Shown piece after piece: positions 36,831 to 48,599 of a stretch of 64,000 bases of DNA (positions are counted from its first letter, which is position 1; every line of letters starts with the position of its first letter). The notes beneath the pieces were generated by a model. It was not told the DNA's origin, made no database searches, and saw nothing but the letters and a program-made list of their open reading frames with translations. The DNA lies in the NCBI RefSeq assembly GCF_964340395.1, contig NC_135560.1:11444598-11508597 (forward strand), in the 5' to 3' direction. The translations under genes and the position numbers were made by a program. This stretch comes from Glandiceps talaboti. Its lineage: Eukaryota > Hemichordata > Enteropneusta > Spengelidae.

Positions 36831-37478
36831 ACAACCCATCCACAGCTCAGTATAGTGAAGTTTGTTTTGCCAAAATTTACCATAGCAATGTACTTGTATC
36901 TTCTTGTATCATGTATCACTACAGTCCAGTTATTTGACCATGCAAGTGTACTTAAAGTGGCACAAGCTGAGTAAATAAGCTTTATTACTTGGATGAAGGT
37001 ACTTACAAAATAATGTGCTTAAACCATCCAAGTCATGATAACATTTACATTGGGATATTCTTTGATGAAGTGCCTTCTGGTGTTTTTATCACAGTTGTTG
37101 ACAAAACAAAGAAGAGATTTCTTACACATTTTAGTACAGTTTATGTATACAAAATGATGTCAGCGAAGTATTAGTGTCTTATGCCTGGGAATATCAGATT
37201 TGAGTTCAAACACAGACCAAACATGTACATGGGGTACGTAGGGTCTATGATTCTTACCAGTGATGGTTACTTTGTGCTTCAGTATGTAGAATGCTATAAG
37301 TTCATTTGATATGCAGCCAAATTTACCTCTAAAGACACACATTTATTTAGCTTATGTTCCTTTAAATGATATGGATACATGTTTGCCAAGGCAGATGGGG
37401 GGGGGGGGGTTAGGTATAAAGCGTGTGATAAGTCAGTTCATGACGACTTTATAGATTTGTAATGTTTTGTTGTGTTGA

Positions 37479-37484
37479 AATAAA
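37479..37484 (+). terminator. candidate polyadenylation signal AATAAA for the WD40 gene
   Basis: AATAAA lies about 1.55 kb downstream of the WD40-protein stop codon and is followed by a T-rich stretch (CTTTTTTTG). Nearer sites have no clean AATAAA, so this is the best candidate, at modest confidence. Confidence 0.4.
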
Positions 37485-38457
37485 ACTAAACTTTTTTTGA
37501 TTATATAATGCGTGAATTTGTTTAAAGTCTCAGTGAATGTGATTTACCAAATCTGTTTGTGATCATATCTCAATATTTCAAAGTCCAATATCATTCAAAC
37601 CTGGTAGAAAGAGGAGATACCATAGTTAACAGATATTACAGTCTTTAAACACCACTCCAGGAAATAAAAGGTATAATTTCATAAAACTTTGACTCCATGA
37701 TTTCACATCACATAAATTTTGTGTGATTACCAAGTCTCACATTCATTGTCTAGCAGTGGCCAATTAGCCTCGTGAGATTTAAGCAGATATGCATATACAT
37801 TAGGTGAACAATGAATATTCATGACTCACGAGTACTAATTACCTTCAGATAAATATTAGGTTCTGGTCGTAGCAATTAATGCTTGTTCGTTTAGGAATTC
37901 AACATATTACAGCCAAACTGGGACAAATTTTGGACAGTAATAAGGATATAAAATTTGTTACCACTAGTGATCTGATTTTTATGTCTTCAAAAGTGATCGT
38001 GGAAATTAACATGAACATGAAGTTAGATGAATTCTAAGTCAGCTGATTTGTATGATGAGAATGTTTCAGTGGTGTTTGTTTGAGTGTAGACTTTTCATAA
38101 AATCGATGACGAGGAAACATTCTGATGCAAACTTTTTGATACTATTTTCAAGTTGGTACCGTGAATGAAATGTCGGAAGAACTATAAGCTTACTCGCGAT
38201 CACGACGACGCGCGCAAATGTTGGAAGTGCGATGTCGTAAGAGTAGGACGCAGTGCTCTGTTCGTTCGGACCTAGCACGTGTACATAGTTCTCAATTATA
38301 TTCTAGAATACGCGTACGAAAATTACAAACGACAAAATATTGCATTTATTCGAACAAGCACTCGTAAATCTTCGCAAAAACTGTCTTACTTTAGGTTTGG
38401 CTTGCTTTCAAAACTTGGTAGAACTTATATTCTGGTGTCAACTTCAACTAATTCGCC

Positions 38458-39387
38458 ATGAACAAGTCAATGGTATATACGGCAGTCGTTTGCCTCATGC
38501 TGGCAATAATAGTTTCGTCGTCATTACCCATCTTGAAAAGAAAACCAAGAATGTTCGGCGACATAGCGACGGACGATCAGAACGGGTGAGCACGGTTCAT
38601 TATAAGTGTAAAAATAGCATGTATTCTACTACTTTCGTTTACTTGGCCCAAATTATTGTATAGACTATATACTTTACAGTGATATTCATCCAACTTCATT
38701 CATTTGTATTTTCAAAATTAATAATAAGTACCTTACTTTACTCTTTGTTTCCTCATATGTAATGTATGGTTTTAGTTATACATTTCTTATTTGACTAAAA
38801 TACGGTTGCCGTAGGACTCTTGGAGTATATAATACAACTTACGTGTGACGTCAGGATTATCAATTTCATGAAGGGAAAATGTAAAACATACTCTAGATAG
38901 TGTCAAACCTGAAAAAGACGGTCTTTTAGAAGTGCAGATAAAGAAAGATTTATAGCCAACTTTTCTTAGAAAACGAAGCGAAATGACGAGCTGGCAAGAA
39001 ATTATTTCAAACATGCTAAATATATGTACTAGTCTACTGTAGTGTTGTTTCATAACACCTTAATTGTAAAAAAAATTTAAAAAACCAAAAAAAACCACGT
39101 TTCTTTACAGAGAAAAGAGACGCCTAAATGACTTGGACTACTACGAAGGGTCTGAGGACTACAGCGAAACAGACGACGAGTATGTTGACGAGCTCGAGAG
39201 TAGCGAAGATGAAAATTATGATGACTACGAGTACTCCCAATATGATGAAGATAGCGATGAAGAGAGCGAATATGATGACGCTACTTACGATGTTGAAGAT
39301 TACATGTATTCTGATGATGATGAAGATTACGTCGATGCTGATGACGACACATATGATGAATACAGCTCAGAGTACGGAGAATATTAG
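38458..39387 (+). CDS. small secreted acidic Asp/Glu/Tyr-rich protein
   Basis: Two exons, 38458-38585 and 39111-39387 (stop TAG), join in phase (donor CGG/GTGAGC, acceptor TTTACAG/A) to give 134 residues. The start ATG has a good context (GCCATGA). Residues 1-24 or so (MNKSMVYTAVVCLMLAIIVS) are a classical signal peptide. A short basic stretch with KRK and EKRR follows; these could be proprotein cleavage sites. The remaining 85 or so residues are almost wholly Asp, Glu, Tyr and Ser (such as DSDEESEYDDATYDVEDYMY), with no Cys. The protein would be extracellular and strongly anionic. Such composition is seen in calcium-binding and biomineral matrix proteins and in acidic propeptides, but no homology can be claimed. 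The Tyr-Asp/Glu context is also favourable for tyrosine sulfation. AATAAA follows about 110 bases after the stop. Confidence 0.8.
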
Positions 39388-39495
39388 ACTCACTATGTAA
39401 AAAAACTCTCCATTCGATATCGACAAAAAAATACGAACAGACGTCCTTCCTATGATAGTATTTTGAATTCTCAATATATGATTGACTTATTCGAA

Positions 39496-39501
39496 AATAA
39501 A
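39496..39501 (+). terminator. polyadenylation signal for the acidic-protein gene
   Basis: AATAAA lies about 110 bases downstream of the stop codon at 39387, followed by a T-rich segment (GTCTTTTTGTTGT). Position and context are typical. Confidence 0.65.
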
Positions 39502-39587
39502 CCCCCTCATCCACTGTGAATCCTGTCTTTTTGTTGTAACAGTAAGTGTCATATTTCCTCAGCTATGTACAGGTTGAGAGATTCGCA

Positions 39588-39648
39588 GTTGTCTCCGCTC
39601 CATATTGCTGTCGCTTGCTTGCTTGATGCAATGTGGAGCGGAAACAAC
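39588..39648. other. hairpin with 21-bp arms
   Basis: GTTGTCTCCGCTCCATATTG (39588-39607) pairs with CAATGTGGAGCGGAAACAAC (39629-39648) with two mismatches around a loop of about 20 bases. It lies downstream of the acidic-protein gene. The frames on both strands across it are not recognisable proteins. It may be the core of a small transposon. Confidence 0.5.
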
Positions 39649-41450
39649 GACGAAAATTTCAGGGAGCTAATCATTGCCAGAAGAAAAGAAATTTCCCGTC
39701 TCCCTCGTCTCGTCTCCGCCAAATATAATATTACGACCACACAGACATGCCCCCTCGTTGCTGATTGGTGCATGGTAAGGTATGTGCCCGTAGTGTATGA
39801 TCGTCATGGTTCAAATGTAAATATGCTCCCTCGTTCCTGATGATTGGTTTATAGAGGACATGTCCCAGGTGCTGACTCAACCAATCGGAAACCTCATATG
39901 CTTATCTCGAAAGGAAGGAGAAGTTACCTTAATACCTGTAGACAATTTGAAACTTTAAAAGGTAGAATACAGATATTAAAATGTGAAACTTCTCGTAGGG
40001 TTCAAATCTAAGTTGACTTGGTTTGATAAGATATGCACACAGAAACCTTGAAGTTGAAACCTTTGGTACATGGTATGTTTCTTTATTGCTATAAAATAAA
40101 GTTTCTTTAGGGTTCGCGAAAGGTCTTATGAAATTTCTTGTTGCATGTGTTGTGGCCTGACACATGTGGCATAAAAGCTGGAATATGCAAATAAAAAACC
40201 TCTCCGAGCTCCGACTTCAAATACGTTCCACAAAGCTTATTATTGTATCTCTCTTTCATTTTGATCTTTTCAATATTTTTTTTATTACCATGTAAATGTC
40301 AAATATAAAAGCTGCATTCAAAAAAAGGTAAAATCAACATTCCTGTATACTTGATGTGCATGATGTGTACACACACGCGTCTTATGGTCAGAGACATGCA
40401 CTCTGATTGGTTGAAACTAAAGTGTGACGTTTAACGGCCAGACGAACGATCACCTGTCGCGTGTCGCGTGCACGATCCGATAAAATGTTCAGTCGAGAGC
40501 CTGCCCAGCAGGACGCACGCTGTTCACAACAATCTTACGTAAATTCAACTCCAACATTCACAGAAAACTGCAGCACAGAAGGATGAACTTAGTGACAGTA
40601 CGTAGTGCACTTGACGTCAAATATACTGTGTGTTCGTAAGTACAGTTTGCGTTTCTTACGTTGACGTTTGAATTTGATGTGTGACGAATGAAAAGGACCC
40701 GTTTGTCATTCCTGACTGATGACAGATGTTCACGATCTTTCAAGTAGGTAATGTTTTACTTTATCTAATTTTAGTCCCTCTCAATTTCATTTATTTTTCT
40801 ACTTCAGTTATATGATTCGTTTATTTTGAGTCGAGCTTTGTTCAATGCTGCCTGATCAGGTTCCAGTACACACTGTCACTGTGAGTACGTACGTCCATAA
40901 AATTATTGTAAATAAAATAAGTCATACACTGATACAGGCACGAGTTCCAAAATACATTTCTAAAACCAACATTTTATATTAGACGAAACTGCTTCAGAAT
41001 TTATCGATGTCAAGAAAACCACACATCGGTTTGTAAACGTCGTAAATACACCGTGCCGGGCTCCTTTGCGGCAACGGTGAAACACACGAGCGGAGTGTAA
41101 GGGGGTGTGCGGGGCAGTCGACTGTTAAAGTTACAATTTACCGATTAGAACATATGGATAATAACATCATATCATGTCACCTACTAAAAACAAACTAAGA
41201 GGCATCAAACGATCTAAACCGTACCCCGGGAATCACGTCCCAGCTCACAGCAATTAAATATTGATCTATTATACCATTGAAGCGCCACCTGTCGTCAATA
41301 TCAGGCCAATATTTTAGTCATTCGATTGCCAAACCGCCAGGATATCACAATAGCTTGAGAAACATACTGAGGAGAACATGTCTGCATTACATTGTCAATG
41401 TCATGATATCTTGCTCCTGTCATGTAAACAGGTGACTATTTGGAAAGGAT
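39649..41450. other. interval upstream of the RING-CH gene, probable promoter and 5' untranslated exon
   Basis: No coding exon is recognised. Between 40430 and 40520 the sequence is relatively CpG-rich (CACCTGTCGCGTGTCGCGTG), suggesting an unmethylated promoter. A GTAATG donor-like site near 40747 could end a 5' untranslated exon spliced to the acceptor at 41430 (TAAACAG/GTGAC). This is inference. Confidence 0.4.
40612..40619. promoter_or_regulatory. palindromic CRE/ATF-type site TGACGTCA
   Basis: A perfect TGACGTCA palindrome lies in the CpG-rich segment about 840 bases upstream of the RING-CH start codon, with further GTGACGT (near 40425) and TTGACGT (near 40660) half sites around it. CREB/ATF factors bind this word; whether it acts here is unknown. 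Confidence 0.4.
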
Positions 41451-44400
41451 ATGATGGAGTACCCAACAGCCATCACCATGGTTCCTGTTGCTAAGTTTAC
41501 ATCATCAGGAGTAATAACATCCAGCTCTGAAGATAGTCAACCATCAATGAAAGCATGCCTTAGTTTGACAAGGTAGGGAAAAGTCATTTGTAAGAACATT
41601 GCAGTCCCAAGCTATCCATTGATCTATAAACTGAGTTTCCATAATCCCTGTATTTGCATTTGCATGTAATACTAGTAACAGTAGATGTTTTCAGTCCTGT
41701 AGGGTGATAGCCCATCACTTCTGAGTTCTTTCCTCATGACGGTGCACGGCTACTGTGTGTATATTATGAACTGGCATACTCAAAATCCACTAGCTTTGCT
41801 ATAGCGAATTGTAATCATTTCATATTTACATGAACGAAGTTATTGTACGGACTGTGTATCTTTGAGTTCAGAAAATATCTCATTACCCACTTGTTATGAT
41901 GCGTCCTTATTGAATATAAAATATTGAAAATGGCTCACTGTGATGCTAGTAGCCGTCACCATCAGCGTGGTACTGTCAGATGACAATTATTGATCTAATT
42001 ACACATGCAAGTAGTAGTACAAAATGCAAAGTACTGTATGTGGAGGCACACTGTGCATCATGAAACTAGCAATAGGTACAATATTAAAGACATCTCAATG
42101 TATTTATATAACAAGGAATGCCAGTGAGGGCAATCTCACAGTCTAGTGCCTCCACAAAGGTTGACACTATTTACCAAAATTTTGAGGAGTCCCAAGCTAA
42201 AGGCAAGGTAAAGAGTGCAAGCCCTATGGCAGGCACTAAACTGTGACAGTGCCCTCGCTGGCCATAGCATGTGTTATTAATTTTATTTCACTGTCCACTC
42301 ATTCATCCAATCATTCACATGTCCACTGATCATGCATTCATAATCAATAGAAAAGTTTCCCATTCATGGCACATATTCAAATTGTACTTGTAGATAACCA
42401 AATGTGGACACGACCGTATTTATTGGAGGTCAAGTGACCCTGCAGCTCATTTGTAATTATATTTATTTGACATTTGCAAGAAATAAGCTTGTGTGTCTCA
42501 CTGTACTAGTAGTTTTGTCATCTCAAGCACTCAACGCTAGAAAACATCATTGTAGTGATGTGCAGAACAGATGCACATCGGTTGAAATAACTCCAGCCGG
42601 GCAATTGTGCCAGGCAATAGTCTGCACACACAGGCAATAGTCTATTTAAAGATCACATGATTCAATTCTTACCAATGACAGCTTATGTAAGAATGTTGAG
42701 CTGTAATAATTTACATACAAACTCCAAATAATTACATGTATGATGTATGATGAGTATTATCTTTCAGTTTTAGTACTGTGCTGAGTGATGGACCAATTTG
42801 TCGTATTTGTCATGAGGGAGATAAGTATGGGGAAGAACTGATATCACCTTGTCATTGTACGGGTACTATGCGGTATTTGCATCGTGGTTGCATTGAACAT
42901 TGGCTGGCCACTGCTAATACTACAACTTGTGAATTGTGCCATTATGAATTCAGAACAAGAAAGAAATCTCAACCAATCACACAGGTAACATCTTCTGTCG
43001 GTAACATGTCATTGTTAATAACTACTGTAGTCATAAGTTATTCGGCACTAGATTTATTTTAGCTGAATACGCACAAAAACATTTTTTCGCAGAAATAAGT
43101 CTTGCTAGCATACTTTACAAGTTGTCATATTCATAATATTCAGTTGCTGTGAAAGGTGTCAACAAAGGTTACACTGAATATGGTGGGCTGATTGGATGAC
43201 TTATATATGAAAGTAGCACTGTCTACTTTCCCCCTTGCACCGTCTGCCAAATTAAAAGTGATCCTGACACATCATAAATTGCCATTCCACCAAATCTTTC
43301 ATGCACCAAAACGAATAGAATATATACCAAATTGACATAACAGACTGGATGTTCAAGAATATATATTCATACCTGTTCTCAGTTAAAATCCATGAAAAAA
43401 TCTGCTGATCAGATAATTGAGATAGTGATCAAAATAAAATAAAATTTTAGTCATTTCAGAATCCAATATGGCTGCCAAATACTATCTTCACTCGACAATG
43501 GGAAAATAAAAGACTGATGATTCTTTGAAAACAAGGCAGTGAACCTTAAAATTTCTTTTATCACTTCAAAAGAACCAGGGACAAGCTTTCATATGACAAA
43601 GTGTGGAGAGAATTGAAGAACTTTGGTTTTCAAGGAAATTTGTCATGGGAACACGTTTTACAATAATGTAGGTCAACATTCCTGAGATGGACGCAAAGTA
43701 CATTTTGTATATATATATTTACAGTGGCTTCAGCGACCAAGCCAACCACGTGATAGAAGAAATTTTCTGGGTGACATTGCGTGCTTGCTTATTCTCACTA
43801 TACTAGTTAGCGTTAGTGCTTGGTTATGTTTGAATGGTGCTGAGCACTATCTACGTCATAATGGCCATCAATGGGAGGCAGCTGGATTGGTTGGCCTCAC
43901 AGTTATTTTGCTCCTCATCTTCCTTTTCTGGGCCATAGTAAGTATAAATAATTTTCATATTAATCTTTTCAAGCTGTGGTAGCTGTATCTGGTGCATTTT
44001 AAGGGGACATTATGTTTTAATGACCCCTAATATGGCTTGTACCTTCTAACATATATAAACCTGTTACCAGTTCAAAGATGCGTCACATGTCTCCCCATAT
44101 GGTGCGTATGCTGTACGTGCAGGGAGTTTACGCATGCTATTCAGTGGAATGGTTGTCACATGACCATACCCTGGATTTACCAGCAAGATCCTGTTCATGT
44201 TCTGTGTCATTGATGGTGTTTAGTGTTTGTTCTATAAAATCACTCACATTAAAGAGGTCAAATTGTCTTAAAATTTCCATTATTTCATGATGAAAATGTT
44301 ATTTCAAATGTAGTAGAGACAAAACGATCCTAAACGTAGCCACATAAGGGACGTCTCCCACAATGCATCTTGGAACCAGAAAATCATCCATTTAACAGCA

Positions 44401-45249
44401 TTATGGATAAGTTGTCTGTAGTTATACAAAGTCAATGAAGGCATAACTATGATGATGAAAAACAATATTCAGGCATTTCAATATGTTTCAGGGTGTGCAT
44501 CGTGTATATCAAATCTACTTGAAAAGACTGAGCTACAGTTACAGCTATTGCAGCTTTTAACTATAGAGAACAGTCATAAAAGAAGCTCTTTCTTAGTTTG
44601 AACATAATGCATAGTGTGTTGCCCCAAGTACATATTTCAACATAGTATTTTGCGCATGTCAAGAAGTAGATAGTTGTTGGCATACATATCTAATAAATCA
44701 ACCGAGAATAAAAGATGTACAGCGATTCTGAGGTTGTACAACTATACACTATTTTTGTGACTGTTCTCAATCATCCAAGCATGAAGTTATCATCATGGAA
44801 TAATTAGACTCCATCCTACTGGATTCGACTTGCTATTGTTTTGAGCGGTAACAGTTTCACATTCTAGTCTTTATGCTTCTTCAGACAGACAGACCTTAAA
44901 TGACAGGTGGTTGATGACACACAATTCTGTTTCCACTCAAAATAACAGCAAGTAACCCAGTTGGATTTCGTAATAAATACAGACACACTAAAGGTTAGAA
45001 TCTCTTTCTGCCCATCCTGTCCACTAGCTATCCTTTAGGTACCACCTCCATATTTGGAAACTATGGAGAAATGAAAACCAACTGGTGCAGTTAGTTGATT
45101 CACAAATATATAATGACCAAGATGAAGCAGTTGAGTTGATAGAATCACAAGTAACCAACTATCAGGATGAAGCAGAGCAGCATCAAAGCAGCCGTGATAA
45201 CCACATTGTTGAAGAAATGCATGTGTATGCCATGGAAACACAAGTGTAA
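41451..45249 (+). CDS. MARCHF2/3: MARCHF2/3-like RING-CH membrane ubiquitin ligase
   Basis: Supported exons are 41451-41572 (start ATG, MMEYPTAITMVPVAKF), 42768-42984, 43725-43937 and 45039-45249 (stop TAA). Exon 2 encodes a complete RING-CH finger: CRICHEG, SPCHCTGTM, LHRGCIEHW and CELC supply the C4HC3 zinc ligands. Exon 3 encodes two membrane segments (GDIACLLILTILVSVSAWLC and AGLVGLTVILLLIFLFWAI) separated by a short loop, as in vertebrate MARCHF2 and MARCHF3. The last exon reads YHLHIWKLWRNENQ, matching the family's short cytoplasmic segment after the second membrane helix, then a Gln/Glu-rich tail. These enzymes ubiquitinate membrane proteins in the endosomal system. The last junction is unresolved: exon 3 ends in phase 0 at its GTAAGT donor, while the last exon needs a two-base carry-over. 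A microexon, an alternative donor near 43979 or a short isoform ending at 43982 must be considered. Start context is preceded by an in-frame stop. Confidence 0.88.
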
Positions 45250-45523
45250 ATGAAATGACATGAAAAGTGATGCAAAAGGAGCAAATATTGAGGTCTGTGG
45301 ATAGACACAAGACAGAGTTACATTAGTCGCAGGATCGATAAAATTGCTTTTCGTCAACAAATGAATGAGTTGGGTGTTAGAAACAGCTGGAGGACACAAT
45401 TATTTACGCAGAACTGTAGTAGTTGCAAAATTCTCCTTTATTGCTTAAGGAAGTGATATCACCATGATTTAGGATTTTTCATTGAACTTAGAGTCTGGGC
45501 TCAGTGTAATGCTGTCATTCTTT

Positions 45524-45529
45524 AATAAA
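45524..45529 (+). terminator. polyadenylation signal for the RING-CH gene
   Basis: AATAAA lies about 275 bases downstream of the stop codon at 45249. The next gene is convergent (minus-strand sulfatase ending at 46033), so the two 3' ends face each other across about 450 bases. Confidence 0.55.
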
Positions 45530-45967
45530 CAGTACCACTGACACTACGAGAGAAGTTATGGAAGCCTACAACATAAACACAGTTACTGTAATCTTAATAA
45601 GTATTACACACTTTATTTCAAGTGCTCAAACAGCATTGGTCTTGTTTTTTCATGGTGTTCCTTTGAATAATTTATCATAATTACAGACATTAAATACTAA
45701 AATGTATATATTACAATAAGATAATTAAAAAAAATAAAGACATAAACAGAAAGAAATGTACAGTTTTAATTTATAATATTACTCTAAAACTTTTAGTTTT
45801 ACAAGTAGTCGAAATTATCATTCATACTAATCATTCTGCAACAATGTGATAGATGACTCGTACTCCAGTTATATATGTAATAGATAGTCAATGAGTTCGG
45901 GAGGGTTATGTGCCAATAAACAAGGGTCTCTGATTGGCCAAGTCGGTCTAGCCATAGTATAAAAGCC

Positions 45968-45973
45968 TTTATT
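45968..45973 (-). terminator. polyadenylation signal for the minus-strand sulfatase
   Basis: TTTATT on the plus strand reads AATAAA on the minus strand, 60 bases beyond the stop codon of the minus-strand sulfatase gene. Confidence 0.6.
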
Positions 45974-46032
45974 ATCATGACAATTGGAATTACTTGTTTG
46001 TAGAGCAAAACGTTACCACTGACAGCTGTTTG

Positions 46033-48567
46033 TTAGTCAGTTGGTCCATAATCCCCACCATTGCTTTGGCAAAGTGCTACATGTGGTGAACTGCTTTCAC
46101 AATATATTTCACCTTCACGATATTTTTGCAGTTTTTTCAGTAAAAATACAACAATATCAGGTCTGCTATTTGATAGGTCAATTTCTTCATTCGGGTCTTG
46201 TTCCAGGTTAAATAAAAACAGCATCTGTCCCTTTTTTTCTGGTGAGGGAATTGAGTCTCCTTGGTGATATTCAGGAGGTAAAACCCATGTAAGTTGTGAC
46301 CCTTTTTAAAAAGGAAGAAATTATCATTTTAATAGTCATTGATGGAAGTGCATGTGAGCAATATGATATGTGTCAGTTAAATGCCAGGCATGTGCAAACT
46401 CCCAGTAAAATATTGTGGATAGATTTATTTATTTGGCAATAGAATATGGGTAAAGATACATATAGAAGTACTGTCGGTCGGGGATAAAACACAAAAGCAA
46501 TTAACACTTCTTTCCATAATGGGCACAAGGTCTTCTAATGCATGTAAAAGTAGGGTTGTATAAAACAAAACAAAACATTCATGTACCTAAATTATTCTCG
46601 CAAAAAGTGGGGTTTTTTCCCACTCTTGTAAACATGTACGTGTGTTCTACCATAGCCACAAATGGAAGAGGTCTGTGGTGCTATGCTGCTGGTGAAAAGA
46701 TTTCTTAACTAAGAAGTGTGAAATTAAGAAGCAAAAACAAGCTTACCATGTTGACCAGTCACTAATTTCCAATGACCCACAATGATGGCTGAAGTCTTCA
46801 TGATATCAAAGATATCATTGTGTTCCCATGGGTTGACATCTGCAATACTTACTGATGCTCTTATTTCCCTCATATGAATCAGTAATTCTTTCCGTGGAGA
46901 ATTTGACCCACCACTGCAATCAAATATTGAAAGGGGAATAGGTACTTCATTAAAAATGAATGGGCTCTCAAATGGCCATGTGTACACACAGAAGTATGAC
47001 TGATTTGTAAGTGATGTACATAAATTACATACGAATTTGCATAATTCACACATGGTTGTGGCTTGCAGATAATTTGCATAACTAATGCTTTCTAATTCAG
47101 TGTACTTGTATTATAATGCCATTTCCTCTCATATTTATGCTTTAGGAGTGTACCATGAATATAATTGCAACTATTCGGCATGTTTCTTGTTTGTATATTT
47201 GAAAGAAAAATAGATACATAGATATATCAAACAAGATTGAGTGGATTTGAAAGATATTTGTGAAAGTATTGCCTAATAGACAATGACCATGTGTAGTGTA
47301 CCGATCCCATACTAATGTGATGAATGTGTTGTACCTAATCATATCCCACATATTGAAGCCATCGAATCTCATGCCCTCAACGGTACCACCAGCAAGATGC
47401 ACCAATGTTGGTAACCAGTCAATCATATGCATCATTTCATACGACGACCGCCTTGGTTTTACCAATAAAGGACTATTGACAAATGATAAAACACGCACAC
47501 CTCCTTCCCATAAAGTTCCTTTGCCACCTCTCAAAGGCCAGTTTCTGCCGCCTGTGTGAAACTGTGCCCCGTTGTCTAGAAATTATGAGATAAAATAATT
47601 ATTACGGTAACATTTTGAAGTCACACAATTTGATTCAGTACTGATATTGAAAATTTTAATGTATACATGTGTCGTTAATCTTCTCTCTATACCAAATAAT
47701 GTAGCGAATGTACACACAGCTTACAGTACTCTCAAAGTTAAGTAGTCACCCTCCTACCGAGAACACAAGAGCACACAGGAATAGCTCAGACTGAGATGCA
47801 TGATTCGTCAGTTTACATCGCAGATCGAGATGGTAACTTCTTTTCAACCGAATTCCTCCTGGCCCTTATTAATAAACCTTTACATAATTTGCATGGTTTT
47901 CTGTTAGTCAATAAAGTTAAAGCGTCTTCTATGTGATGGATGCAAGTGAACGATGACGTCATCTAGCTGTTTATGATAATTAGCTTAAAATGAGACTGTC
48001 AGTATTCTTATAGTCAACATCACCAATGCCATATGCTCTCATTACTCCATTATTTGATAAAGCAATTATATTTACACTCAAGTGATCACAATATGTCAAC
48101 GCCTACTTTTCTCGCCATTCAACCAATTTTAGCCAGGATTAAAACTATTAGTCGAGTAACTCAATTTGAGAAGTGAATTTGGTATATTTTTAGACAAAGG
48201 GATGAAATTGCCGAAAAAATAAATATTGAAATATTGGTCTGTGACACATGCAGGTTTATATAGACCTGGGATAAATAGGTCGAAATGATAGTTTATTCAA
48301 TTTAAGTATGTAAACTATTGTATTCAATGTTCAATGACTTTTTAGTTTACAGATTTAGGCAAAAATTAGTCTGTATATTTTCAGAAACATGCAAGAATTG
48401 GTATGATGTACACTTTTTAGCATTTTTAAAAGAACATTTCAATCATCTTCCCATAAAAACGTGACGGGCACAGAAATCACATAACTATAAGATAGAAAAT
48501 ACCAGAGGCGATTCCAATGATGGTGGTGGTGGTGGTGGTGGTGGCGATGGTGGTGGGAGTGGTGGTT

Positions 48568-48599
<32 letters not shown>

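Larger units (their letters stand above)
35932..38457. other. 3' untranslated/intergenic stretch after the WD40 gene
   Basis: No coding exon is recognised. The likely WD40-gene 3' untranslated region contains the repeat at 36490-36830 and could end at AATAAA at 37479-37484. From about 38140 to 38290 the sequence is locally CpG-rich (CGACGACGCGCGC), in contrast to its surroundings; this probably marks the promoter or 5' untranslated region of the acidic-protein gene. Confidence 0.5.

Noticed and set aside
39565-39840. 91-residue frame downstream of the acidic-protein gene
   Set aside because: It spans a hairpin and has an equally long frame on the other strand. No domain, splice sites or typical composition were found.
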